Of a stretch of DNA of 64,000 bases, positions 21,362 through 32,512 are shown piece after piece. A program made the translations under genes and the position numbers. Numbering within the stretch: the first letter of the stretch is position 1; every line of letters starts with the position of its first letter. A model generated the notes under the pieces. The model made no database searches. It was given only the letters and a program-made list of their open reading frames with translations, and was not told where the DNA came from. This DNA is from Camillea tinctor (lineage: Eukaryota; Ascomycota; Sordariomycetes; Xylariales; Xylariaceae), in the NCBI GenBank assembly GCA_022578605.1, contig MU394120.1, positions 157,981-221,980 of the forward strand, read 5' to 3'.

Positions 21362-24300
21362 GGTCTGAGAACATGGCTCAAAAGGAGAAAAAAAAACTCA
21401 AGTGATGAGATCCTTGGGTAGGTGGATATGGTGGAAAGGTACTAAGAAAGGGGCAATAAGAGGAAAGCAAAGTTTAAAATTCTATTATCATAGCTTTATG
21501 CCTATCCGAGTAAGAGGGCATTGATGAAGATTCCATCTCAATAATATAATAATGCATAAACATCGGAACTTATCTGAATTCAACTCATTTCTTTCAAGAA
21601 GTATATCTTCGATATCATTGTCATTGCTATTTTACTTTGAGTTATGAATATAAATAACTCGTAGAGTAACTCTGAAATATGGTTAGTAAGTTCTGAGACT
21701 ATATTTGTTGAGTTATTGAATGAAATTACGCTTACGATAGAAATAGTGGAAACTCTTGAGACAATATAGCTCTCTGAAGGAGAAAGGAGAAAATATATAT
21801 ACAGACAGGAGCCCTCGTATGAGGGGCTATATATACCCATCCGAAACTCTGATTCAGACTCTATACGCCTAAACCCCACACGTCAAAAGTCTATGATAAA
21901 TATCATATATAGGTTATCATAGAGTAGTGTATTAGTACTCCAAGTTAAGATGCCAAGAATTTAGCTGCATAAAAAGCTATGAGGGACAAAAGTATACTAA
22001 CTGAAGCTATCAGGCTAGAATGACTTAAAACGTTGCATATGGGACCTCTGAATTCGTGCCGAGAGAACCAGCCAGAACTTAGGTCAATACAATGTTGTTG
22101 TGTAAAGAGGCAGAGCTACGATTACATCAATACCGATACATATACACAGGGACATTCTTTTTGTTTCCTGTACCTTCTGACCTATCATTTGTGATAGCAT
22201 GTCTCCAACAACCACTCCTGGAAACTATTTCATCACTATTAGTTGCACTGTCAACTTGTCCCATAGTATCCTTAAACCGGGAAAGGAGCCCTCTTCAGAA
22301 TGTTGGTGGTCGATATTGAATTCAATATTTGCTCAATAACAAATTTTTTTTTCTTTTAAGACTTGGTCTTTGGCTTTATTTATCAAGATTATAGAACCAA
22401 TGGTTTACTACGGTAGTATGTATCCGTATTATTTAACTAGCAGTTACCTTCGTCATACTTGAAATACTTTGGCTGCCCACCTCTATATCAAGTGATCTTG
22501 CCTTGTATACCTAAGACGGTAGAACTCTGCAATAAGCCTACCCCTATTGATTCAAACCTTTATGGCACTAGTCTACGTGGCTGTTCTCGATTTGCCTATG
22601 TTATGGCACCATCAATAGATTCTTTATGGGCTGTTAATGACATTCTTATCTGTAGTACTCCAGCAGTACAGTAAGTAGTACTAGTAACTTTAAGCGGCCA
22701 GGATCACGGTCACATTCGGGGAACACGTCACATGTTATTTCCTTACCATGCGCCGTCTTTCTCTCGGTGAGGGTTGCTAACGTCACAACCTCGCCCCAAC
22801 GCTACATAATCCCGCACATAAATCATCTCCAAAGTAACATGAACCTCCAAACCCTTTCCTCAACAATAGTAAGAAATGATATATGTATTTTTTGGTAGGG
22901 AAGGGGACGGGCTACCATAGATGTGTATGTGATGGGTAAATAAATCTTGATTTAAAGGCGGGCTACGTTAGGTTAGTATAAAGATATTGGAGCTCAAATA
23001 CTACTCCTCGCATTCCAGTATCTCGAATTTTTGGTCACAAGACGGTGTTTACATGGCGGAAGGAAAGGCCCCATGAGGGTAATGGAACACGCTCTCGCAA
23101 CAATGACTATATATTTCCCGGACAGGTGGTAACATAATTAAGTTAGATCGGCTTTTTTGTTCCATTTCTGTGCTGGATCCAGATCTACTTCTGCAGAATG
23201 AGAAAAGAAAAGAAGAAAAAAAAAAGGAAAATATTCTCCATGTCTCGGCTACGGGATTTGCTCATATCAAACAGGGATAAGTCGTTAATCAGTAAAACTT
23301 GTTTCCGATTTGCAGTTTCATTACTTTAAATAGACATTATCCAATACTTCTAAAGCGACTTATAAGGTATTAAAACGCCATATATAGGATGAGGCTGTCG
23401 AATTTGTTTCATTTTTGTCATCGCCTTGTCAATGACATCAGTTAACCCCAAGGACAACTTCACAACGCACGGATATGAGACTAACTGGGTATGGGATCAG
23501 GAGATCTGTAATATATCGAGGAGAGAAAAAGGAAAATATACCTTGTCGATATTATTACCTGCCGGTATTAAGTCTGTGTCGGACCTGTGGCAAATCGCTT
23601 GCATGATGGCCGTTTAGAGCTTGGTATAGTGAAGTTTATAGGTAATAGGGATATGAAGATTTGCTAACTTGACGACGCTAAGCAAAGTGCACATCACAAG
23701 AATTACTGTTTCTAATAACCTTTTTGACAGGGAATAACCTTACGAGACTAATAAATAGGCTTATCGGATGCGAGGATGCATACACCTTATGAGGCAGGAT
23801 AGGAAATAGGACAATGCCGGTTGTTCAAGGATGTCAATACGATCCAGAGTCAATCAATAAGGCTTTGACTACCTATCCTATCCGTCATGTCAATACATGA
23901 ATCGGGGGTTTGCTTCAATAGTTTGTCAATACGTAGCGAGTTCCACTTCATAGAATGCGTGCTGAGTCTAGACATATAACTGGAAGTCCGGAGGGTGTAC
24001 GTGTGACTTTTTTTAACACACCAATGTACTCAGGCGACCAGTTTGGTCATACTCTAGATGGTCATGTTTTCTGAGAAGCTGACGTCCCGGTGAGGCTATC
24101 AAGATCCTTGGCATGTCACGTCGGTGAGCTCCTATTCAGGGGTTAGTTGAAGCGCATCGCTTAGGGAGCGCTAACACGGTAGACAATCAAGACTATTTGA
24201 ATTATACTGGTCACTTTTGCCAACAATTCGCAGTAGGGATAACCAAGTGTGGTTTGTGCCAGCTTTATTAATTAGTGTAAACATCACTCTATGCCGGCTC

Positions 24301-24884
24301 TGCTACACCCAGTCGCTTGTTCGAAATATAGAGATTATTGTCAATTCAATGCCACACCTTATGGGCGAAGACTAAATGTCAGCCTACATAGGGTGCTACG
24401 GCATCTCAGCTCAGAACTTTAATAACTTAACAACCACTAATATTTTTTGCGATCATTTAGCCCGGTGAGACTCGCGGCTATCACACCACGAGGTCCCATG
24501 TATTCACCCAAATCGCCTCCTCCCATAAGACACGACGAGCTATGCGAGTTTATCTTACGGTGTTACAAAGCTACAGATGGGAAGATGAGGGATATGAAGA
24601 GCTATCATGAAATGTAAAACAACTATCCAGGGGGGGATACGGTGAGAGATTGCCTTATGTAGGCGTTTGCAAGCGTCGTCATGTTAACATAACTGCCAAC
24701 ATCAAACATCCAAAGCCACCATCGCAGCGTAAGAAGGGGTAGTATATAGTAGCGGTGACCGGGAGCCGTGAGAACGAAGGACTGATACTCTAGCGGCAGA
24801 AACAAAGAAGAAGCCCCCGTATGACACAGTGGCATTAACATAGCCCTTGCGATCCCTTTAGCTTGACCCAACACCATCGTCGAC
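21362..24884. other. 3.5-kb gene desert
   Basis: No ORF longer than about 100 codons has protein-like composition. The sequence is moderately A/T-rich and riddled with stops in all frames, without an obvious long repeat inside the window. It includes the promoter of the alpha/beta hydrolase at its right end. Whether it is an old degraded element cannot be told by eye. Confidence 0.5.
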
Positions 24885-26525
24885 ATGGCTGCTGCTGAGA
24901 AAGAGGTAACGAAGGCCACGTTGAAGGAGATCAAACCCTTCAATGATGACAAGTTCCTCGTTACCGAGTTCTTATTCCGATGTCCTATTGATTACAAGGT
25001 ACCGAAACACAACCAAAAGTCCATTGAGCTCAGCTTTAAACTCGTTCATGGAGAAAGGGCGTGTAAGGATATCGACGGGCTGGTTGTCAAGAATGAGACT
25101 ACTGAGTCCATTCTCCGCCAAGTCTCCCAACACAATATCATGGTTTATCTCTGTGGTGGCCCAGGCGATGGGAACCCGCCATCTCGTATGCCGCGTCTGA
25201 ACGAATACTTCCTAGAACGAGACTACTGGATCCTATATCCAGACTACCGTGGCACAGGGGATAGCTCGCCCGGAGAGATCCCTTTGGCGTTGAGAAACGG
25301 AGATGAGCAGGGAGCCCTGTACATGATCAAGCAACTCGGGCAGAGAAATATTGTGCGCGATCTTGAGGCCGTCAGGGCTGTCCTATGCGATGGGGCCAAG
25401 TGGTCGATTTGTGCTCAGTCGTATGGTGGCTGGATCACGTACTCCTACCTATCATTCTCCGGGTCGGGACTTAAGCGTGTCTGCATCAATGCAGGTGCCG
25501 CGCCGATCCATTACAGTCCCGAGCACGTCCACCAACAGCTGGCCAGGAATGTCGTCGAACGGAATGAACTCTACTACAGCCTATACCCGGACGATGTCGA
25601 CCGAGTGAAGACTATTGCCATCTGGCTCGCGCGCCAAAACTGTGGCAAGGGGATCAAGATCCCCGGCTGGGGCATCCTTACGCCGCAACAGTTCCTCTGT
25701 CTCGGCCGCAACCTAAGCTCTGAGGCCAGGTATCCCCAACTCCACCAGCTGTTCAAAAAGATGGCTGAGGACATCAAAGGGCCGCCAGACGATGGCAGCC
25801 CCGTGTCCCTAGCCGCTGATACGATCGAATTGTTAAAAGCCACCGACAGTTGGCGGTTTGACAGGCGACCCCTCTACGCCGTCCTCAACGAGTCCCAGTA
25901 CCTCCGCAACACAACGGAGACAACGAACTGGGTTGCGCAGCATGTCGCAGCCCAGCCCATCGTGTTCATGCCCGAAGCCGACATTAAGGCTCAATACAGC
26001 GACTATATCCAGGCCACGACCGAATGCGACGCTGGGGACGAGCCAAAGGACGAGCCAAAGGATCAGCCAATGGTTCAGCCAAAGGTTCAGCCACAGCCCG
26101 AGTCCGATGGCAAACCCAAATATGAGCCTAAGAGTTACTTCTGGTGGGTCAACGACAAGGCCTCAGAGTTCGAGCCGAAGGCCCGCGCATGCCAGAAGCT
26201 CTACATGTCGGGGGAGATGATCTATCAGTTCTTCTTCGACAACTACGAGGCGCTGCGACCGTTCAAGAAGGTGGCCATGAAGTTCGCCGCGGCTACGCTG
26301 CTGGAGGACCCGTACGACTTCGCGCAGATTACGACGAACCGCGTCCCAGTCACGGTAGTCGGGGGCTCCGCGGACATCATCGTGGACCGGGGCCTGGGGT
26401 GCAAGACGTGGGCGGGTACCGGGAGTGTGAGAGCTTGCGAGCTGGAAGGCCTCGAGCATGGCGCCATCAGGTCCGATACGAATCTCATGCTCAACGCCCA
26501 CATGGATCTGTGGAAGCTCGACTAA
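24885..26525 (+). CDS. Alpha/beta hydrolase, S33 proline iminopeptidase-like
   Basis: An intronless gene of 546 aa. Motifs in order: GGPGDGNP near residue 91 (the oxyanion-hole HGGPG-type loop of family S33), DYRGTGDSSPG near 119, nucleophile elbow AQSYGGW with Ser179, acid GSADIIVD with Asp497, and base GLEHGA with His525. That completes a catalytic triad. There is no signal peptide, so it is probably cytosolic. S33 enzymes release N-terminal residues, often proline, from peptides. This one is longer than bacterial prolyl aminopeptidases, mainly through a large lid between the nucleophile and the acid. Inside the lid, nt 26038-26094 encode a degenerate four-residue repeat (DEPK, DEPK, DQPM, VQPK, VQPQ). 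True substrate unknown. The 5' region is a gene desert. Confidence 0.85.
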   Translation: MAAAEKEVTKATLKEIKPFNDDKFLVTEFLFRCPIDYKVPKHNQKSIELSFKLVHGERACKDIDGLVVKNETTESILRQVSQHNIMVYLCGGPGDGNPPSRMPRLNEYFLERDYWILYPDYRGTGDSSPGEIPLALRNGDEQGALYMIKQLGQRNIVRDLEAVRAVLCDGAKWSICAQSYGGWITYSYLSFSGSGLKRVCINAGAAPIHYSPEHVHQQLARNVVERNELYYSLYPDDVDRVKTIAIWLARQNCGKGIKIPGWGILTPQQFLCLGRNLSSEARYPQLHQLFKKMAEDIKGPPDDGSPVSLAADTIELLKATDSWRFDRRPLYAVLNESQYLRNTTETTNWVAQHVAAQPIVFMPEADIKAQYSDYIQATTECDAGDEPKDEPKDQPMVQPKVQPQPESDGKPKYEPKSYFWWVNDKASEFEPKARACQKLYMSGEMIYQFFFDNYEALRPFKKVAMKFAAATLLEDPYDFAQITTNRVPVTVVGGSADIIVDRGLGCKTWAGTGSVRACELEGLEHGAIRSDTNLMLNAHMDLWKLD

Positions 26526-29043
26526 AGGAATGCGGGAAGAAGAAGACTTGGGCGATGACTATCAGCTTTTCTTAAAGTGAGGGTAAAATTGACTGTTTTT
26601 TTCTTTTTTCGAAATATGGAGGTGTATCCAATTTGTCTACGAAATCTCTTCTCTCTATAGTTTTACGATTCAATGAGACCAGGAATGATCTTGAAAAAAG
26701 CTATCCTCACCTTTGATGTGCTCGTGATACATGTTAGATTGAAGAATCGCGCACATCGTGAACATCAACACGTCATATTGACGCCCATTACACCGGTAAG
26801 TTCGAAAAACACGTAACCATGAATCTGGATTCTATTCCCCATCTTCCCTCAAGTCAAGCTCATGCCAGTCTTTGTTGATCATTATGTTACCACTCTCTAG
26901 ACGAACCATCACAGCACATGTCGCTGATCGCCAGATAGCAAACGCGCCCTATTACAGATTCCATAGCAGCCCTATCCCACGATCGTGAGATGACTACGTG
27001 ACAGCACTAACACAGGCACCCACATATATCTGCCTTCTGTTATTACAGATGTGAGGCTCGAGACATCCATTTAAACTAGAGACACGCAGATCTCCGATCT
27101 GACGCCAAGCCCTAGAAAATTTCTTCTCTGGTGAGCCAAGTGAATTCCAAGTCAGGTCCCCATTTGGCATCGTCAAGATTCCCATTGCTGACCCATCGCG
27201 GCAAGCCGCCCTACCTACCGCCCGTCTCTGCCCCTCCCCTCCTCCGTCAGCAATACATATACCGGTGCGCATAACATACATGCACTATGTTTACACTTTC
27301 GGGTTCCACCCTCGGGTGAGATGTCGTCAAGGACTCTGTCTCCAGCCTATTATCGGCCTCACAGGGGGGGCAGAAAGGGGGGAGGGGGGAGGCAAATGTG
27401 ATAGATCACATCCAAGTGTCACCTTACATCGAATAGTGTTACCATGCATATCGCTTATTTTGAGTACATAGATAGATATCGTACTCGTCATTATTTTTGG
27501 TTACATGTCTGAAGCAGAAAAGATGATAACTCTCATCCGCGATGATGAGATTTTCATGGTATTTACATTCCAGTGCCTTGTTTGGGAATATCGGGCGCCG
27601 TGTAACTCTACCGAACGGAGGACACGATCCGGGAGGATATATCCCATGTAGCCATATCTACTTATACAGTATACTATGACCCGCAAGACATGCCGTTTAT
27701 GTTACAACCTCCCACATCTTCAAGCCGTAGCCGTACCACCTAGTAGTAAGCTTATGGATCTACGTGTGTATGGTGAGCAGCCCCCTATCATACCTCACCC
27801 CTTTTTCAAGATCTAAAACCTCGTGTAGTACATTAAAGTTCTAAGCTCACCATTCAAGAACTCGAACGATGTACAACATGTTAACTCGAGATGACTTGCT
27901 GATCGCGGCTACACATACTTATTTAGCTAGTTGGGCGGTGGTAGAAACCCTCCGACTCGTGGCATGCTTACAATACTTACTACATGTGTATACGACAACA
28001 CAGGTTGATCGATGTAGTAACTACGTACACCTCGCTTTGTATGCATATGTGATTCTGGGGACATGTATTTCTCAAGCGCGACAGCTGATATCAGTGATCG
28101 ATGCTCTTGCCCAAGTACCTTGCCTGCCCAAGTGTTTCATAGATATCTCTCCAGTATGTGATAGAAGGCAAAAATAATATATATGACTTCATGTGCGGAG
28201 ACACCACACGCGTACGCATGAAACCGGTCAATTTTATACGAGCAACCTACCCAGAAAGCCCCATGAGCCTATCTCCAATCGCATCTCCCTATACGCAAGT
28301 TTAACTCCAGGAACCCCTTCCCATCTCTGAACGAGAACTACACTAACCTCAAAGCGAAAAGTCCTAGATAAACGCAAGAGCAGAATCATTAGTAAACTAG
28401 TTATGATCATATCATACTAAAAAAAGGCAAAGGAGCGAGACATAAAATTTGCCCCTTCAGAATTTCATTTTTTCTTCTTTATGTCATGCAAAGTCGATCT
28501 CCAGATGCTGCGCTTCTAATGCAACTAAAAGAGAAAGCAGAAGATTCGCATCTAATCTAAGTTAGACCTCTCCTGATTATAGACATGATAAACAACTAGC
28601 GAACCCCCCTCTTCCTCACCCCTTTCGATCCCCTCCGTCAACCAGTTCTTTTGATATTTAGTACACATTATCATTACTCGTAAAGTTCATGACCGTCTTG
28701 TCCTTCCTACTAGTTTAGTATCTTGTTCGAATTTCGCTCTCCCCTCTCCCTCCTTTCCTCCTCCACGTACAATGTCGTAATACCTTATTTTCGTTAAACC
28801 CCTTTTTACTTCTCTAGTACAGACCACCATATAAGTCAAAGGTCCATATTCTAACGTTTTGCTAAAGAGCAAAGCAAATAAAGAGAGGGAGAGGGGAAAT
28901 AGCCGGGGAATATAAGTCATCAATATCCAGCCGCAATGTACATAGCCTTTTCCTTTTCCAACATGTATATTACTTTTCTCCCTTTGATAAGCTCGCCTCA
29001 CACGCTATACGACGAGACGTAATACTGCAATGCGATCGCCTTA
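26526..29043. other. Intergenic region between two convergent genes
   Basis: No supported gene. It holds the 3' sides of the hydrolase (+) and HUS1 (-). Short frames near 26994-27281 (-) and 27869-28177 (+) have no domain character. A G-rich tract occurs at 27363-27390. The 2.5 kb length is large for a convergent spacer, so an undetected small gene or RNA is possible. Confidence 0.45.
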
Positions 29044-30316
29044 TTAGCACTTGACCCGACCCAGAAAAGCTGCAGAAAAACTCACCGTAACCACCGAGTC
29101 CTCCCCGCCTACATCGTCATACTGCGGCACGTACACATACAGTATAAGCGCGTGATCATCCGAGAAACACGCGATGACGCGCCCGTCGAGGCGCCCGACA
29201 CTCAGCACGCGGCTCCAGTCCCTGCCGTCGACGCGCACGGTGGCCCAGCGCGCGGGGCCGGCGGCGCGGAACACGGTGCTGGGGTGGTCTTCGAGGGCGC
29301 AGGCCAGCTGGGCGGGGTCGAGCTCGGGGTTCTCGAGCCCGCTCCAGCGGCTCTCGACCTGCAGCGAGTCGGTGTCGAGGCGCAGGCGCAGGTCGCCGTG
29401 CATGTTGGCGCTGAGCTCGAGCTTCGGGGACGCGCCGCTAGTAGTAGGGGGCGGGAGAGCGGGGTTCGCGAGGGCGGACGAGGAGGAGGAGGAGGAGGCG
29501 CGCGCGGCGAGCGCGAGACGCGTGAACCGGTCGGATATGGCTTTGAGCTGCAGCAGCGGCGGCAGCTGGATGTGCACGTCGGGCTCGCGCACCTTGGGCT
29601 GCATGATGGTCTCGACGGTCTCGGGGTGCAGCACGCGCACGGGTATGTCCTGCGTGATGATCTTCTCGTGCTCGCGGTGCAGGTTCGTCTCGAGCGGCTC
29701 GGCGGGGAAGAAGCCGTCCTCGTCGGTGCCGAAGCCGGCGCCGGAACCACCGTCCGGACCGCCACCGAAGCGGGATGACATGCCTTGGGGCTTCTCCTTG
29801 GGCACCGTGGTCGCGGTTATGGTCATGGAGAGCACGGGCACACCGTTCTTCTTGGTCAGGCGGATGGAGGCGGGACCGCCGTTCATAGCGGACTTGAGGG
29901 CCCGTTGGAGGGGCCCTAGAGGGAGCTCGAGGTTGATGGTGTTGTTCTGCTCGGCGGACTGTAGGGTGTAACTATCGAATATGAAGTCTACCGAAAGGGA
30001 ACTATATTGAGTGTTCGCATTGAGTCGTGTCAGCTTCCCCAGTGTCGCCAATGGGAGGGCGAAAGGATATAGACTGAAAAGAAAAAGGAGCAAGTAACTA
30101 ACGCCCAGACTTGCGATCCCGTGTCGGGTATGACAGTGAAACGGACGGTATCATCGTCGAGGCGCAACCATGCGATCTTCTCGAGAGACGAGAGAGCCGC
30201 GACGAGTTCTGCGATACACGCCATCTCGTTAGATACCGGATAGAATGTAATGTATCATAATAATCAATCTCACTGGAAAAGGTGCGTATGTTCCTGAGGT
30301 TGGATCTGAACCTCAT
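29044..30316 (-). CDS. hus1: DNA-damage checkpoint clamp subunit Hus1
   Basis: Part of the 9-1-1 (Rad9-Rad1-Hus1) PCNA-like ring loaded at damaged DNA in the nucleus. Three exons on -: 30316-30274, 30208-30103 and 30001-29044 (introns 65 and 101 nt), 368 aa. The start MRFRSNLRNI is the family N-terminus. Splicing gives FS|KLVAALSSLEKIAWLRL and GSQVWA|SLSVDFIFDSYTL. An in-frame alternative acceptor would add ~25 residues and break the match, so the acceptor next to 30001 was chosen. Further family blocks: PLQRALKSAM, SIRLTKKNGVP, ITQDIPVRVLHP, REPDVHIQLPPLLQLKAISDRF, MHGDLRLR and DWSRVLSVGRLDGRVIACF. A low-complexity Ser/Pro segment sits near 220-245. The C-terminus (SFSAAFLGRVKC) differs from the ending I remember for relatives. 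Confidence 0.93.
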
Positions 30317-31481
30317 CTTGCCTCTCTCTCCCTCTCTCTCTCTTTCTCTTTTGGTCCAATGTTGAAGGTGATTAGAAAGACAATTAGGAGAGAAATTATG
30401 AAGAAGGAAATAAACTTAGAGGGATTCAAGGGTCGGTAGATAAGGACATCCGATAGGTAAACCTTATGGGTAACCCTATATATGTAGGTACTAAGATTTA
30501 GGTTTAGGCTCCTAGGTAAAAAGGGCAAGATGCGGAAGGATTGACGTTACTTCTTGTTCGCATCAAGAAATAGCGTGTTGATTAGCCTCGATAACCCCCC
30601 TGCCACGGTCCAGGGAGCTTAGCTCTTTAGTGCGGGGTTATAGTGTGCTAAAGTGCCGTAGCATTTTCCCCAACCACCCCTGCTGCCTGCTTGCTCAATG
30701 CTCGAGACGAAGTACCCCGCAAAGGAGCTCTCTATCAACTGATAAGGCCAGGTAGTAAAGTTCTAGGTTAGAACCCCGCCATCTGCTACTAATCTCCTAA
30801 CTTTAGGTAGTAGCAGTCAGTAGCAGTCAGTAGAACTTAAAAAGTTTAAAAAGTTTAAGACATGGAATAGGCAGTAAAATAGGTACTAAGTAGCCAGGCT
30901 ACGTAGTGTATAACCGTTATAGTAAAAGTGAATTGCTTCAAATAGCCCCAAATCAATGCTTCCGGTATTCCAGCTAAGAACACCAACCTCAACCAACCCA
31001 TCCCAAGGCAAATGACAAAGAAAACATAAAGACAAGTACGGGTCCTGGTAGACAGACCTTAAAAAAAGAGTTTCCTTCCTTCTTACTCTTCTCTTCTCTT
31101 CCCCTATCTCTCTTTCTCTCTTCATCGTCGTATAAGTGCCCTAGGTCGTTCGTTTCATTCATACAGACAAATAAACCAATGCCGATCAATCGGTTTAGTT
31201 TAGTTTTTTTTTACTCATCCCATCCATATCTGTCCATCAATAAACCAAATAATCAATCGTTCAATCAACCAGGTTAACTGACTTGGACTCCATAAAACCC
31301 CAGTTCCTCCATCTCATCATCATCATACAACACGGCATAGTGTCCCCATCCGTTTTATATCCCCACCCAGAGTTATTTATAGCATAGATAGGACATGGAC
31401 AATAAGTAGTATGTATTAGTCCGTTAGGTAGGGTACTTCTCGCGACATGGAGTCCATAGCTAGCCGCCCAGCCAGCCAATT
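30317..31481. other. HUS1 upstream region and RING gene 3' side
   Basis: No gene seen. A GAGAGAGGG purine run (in the HUS1 direction) lies just upstream of HUS1 (30320-30350). An 8-bp inverted repeat lies at 30591-30598 and 30634-30641. A short AGTAGCAGTCAGTAGCAGTCAG tandem occurs at 30806-30832. Confidence 0.5.
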
Positions 31482-32291
31482 TTAGATACTCAGACGCCGG
31501 CTGTGTCCCGGTGTAGGCGTCGGACTTCTGGGCATCGATCTCGTGGGGTGCGAGACGCCGCAGAAGACGCTGTGCCCGCGCCGGGCCCGCTCGTCGTCGA
31601 AGCCCATGCTAACGATGGTGGTGCGGACGGTGTTGGTCGATCGCTTGAGACCCGGTATAATGGACTTGATACCCGAGCGGCTACTACTACTCATGGTGGT
31701 GTCGCCCGTGTGTCGCCGCCTCATCTCGGCGAGCTGCCGCATCCGCGAGTCGAAAGCCTCGTTCTCCGCACACGTCTTGCACTCGCCGACGGTCTGGACT
31801 TTACGCTTGGGGGGCGGCGGGGGTCGTAGAGGATGACCCGGTCTGCGGGTGAGTCGGCGGCGGACACGGCGGCGGCGGGGAGGAGTGGGCGAGGCTCGCC
31901 ATTGCAAGTGCATTGGTGGGAAGGGCGGAGGACTGACGAGGTGCCCACAAGGGTGCTTCGCGATGGTGCGGCAGATGGGACAGCTGGGATTGGTGTTCTG
32001 ATCTCGACTGACCGACTCCTCGAGCCAGGTCTGGATGCAGTGGGTGCCAAACTTGTGGCCGCAGTGCAGCTTTGTCCACGACTCAACAATGCCCTCGGGA
32101 TTGGCAACGCCGACCGGGTCATGACATATGGGACACTCCTCGGTGGGTGGAGCTGGAGCTTTGCTAGATTTCTTGGGTGATTGCAACTCGTCCGCGTTTA
32201 TATCTGAGATCGAAATATCGATTGTGGTGCCATCGTTCTTCTTGGGCCAGATCTTCTTTAAGAATCTGAGGCTCACCTTGGGAAGCCGCAT
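31482..32291 (-). CDS. RING-type zinc-finger protein (putative E3 ubiquitin ligase)
   Basis: A single-exon frame of 269 aa. A basic N-terminus (MRLPKVSLRFLKKIWPKK) is followed by a RING finger at residues 53-107: CPIC (53, 56), LHCGHKFGTHC (C77, H79, C85) and CPIC (104, 107). The position usually held by His or Cys in C-x-H-x2-[HC]-x2-C is Gly82, a variant common in fungal CGHxFG RING proteins; H84 might substitute. A Pro/Arg-rich linker follows, then ECKTCAENEAF and a Ser/Arg-rich tail with SP/TP sites. RING proteins usually pass ubiquitin from an E2 to substrates; the partner is unknown. The middle GC-rich linker (about 31800-31920) is of poorer coding appearance, and an overlooked small intron there cannot be excluded. 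Confidence 0.75.
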   Translation of the reverse strand: MRLPKVSLRFLKKIWPKKNDGTTIDISISDINADELQSPKKSSKAPAPPTEECPICHDPVGVANPEGIVESWTKLHCGHKFGTHCIQTWLEESVSRDQNTNPSCPICRTIAKHPCGHLVSPPPFPPMHLQWRASPTPPRRRRVRRRLTRRPGHPLRPPPPPKRKVQTVGECKTCAENEAFDSRMRQLAEMRRRHTGDTTMSSSSRSGIKSIIPGLKRSTNTVRTTIVSMGFDDERARRGHSVFCGVSHPTRSMPRSPTPTPGHSRRLSI

Positions 32292-32433
32292 GGTGTGGGT
32301 AATATGTTTGGCTCGGAAGAGGAACAGAAGGAGGAGGGGAAGCGGAAAAGGAAGAGGAAGAGGGAGGGAAAGGAGGGGTGTGTGTATGTCCGAGGGTAGG
32401 TAGGTAGATAGATAGTAGTAGTTATGTTATGAG

Positions 32434-32453
32434 TTAGGTTAGGTTAGGTTAGG
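32434..32453. repeat. (TTAGG)4 simple repeat
   Basis: Four TTAGG units in the leader region of the RING gene; a second, similar block lies at 33682-33699. Confidence 0.9.
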
Positions 32454-32490
32454 TAAGGTAAGATGAGATGAGATGTAAGGTGAGATATGA

Positions 32491-32512
32491 GTTGTAGTAG
32501 TAGTAGTAGTAG
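32491..32512. repeat. (GTA)n trinucleotide repeat
   Basis: About six GTA/TAG units followed by G/T-rich GGTGGTGATGGTGG sequence. Confidence 0.85.

Noticed and set aside
26994..28177. Short frames (95 and 102 codons) between the hydrolase and HUS1
   Set aside because: No family resemblance, no splice partners, composition like the surrounding spacer.
29152..29971. Long + frames of 208 and 265 codons
   Set aside because: Antisense shadows of the GC-rich third exon of HUS1, which is clearly coding on the minus strand.
30002..30093. Longer HUS1 third exon starting at the TTTTCAG acceptor near 30075
   Set aside because: In frame, but it would insert about 25 residues between QVWA and VDFIFD, where the family has a fixed length; the acceptor next to 30001 fits exactly.
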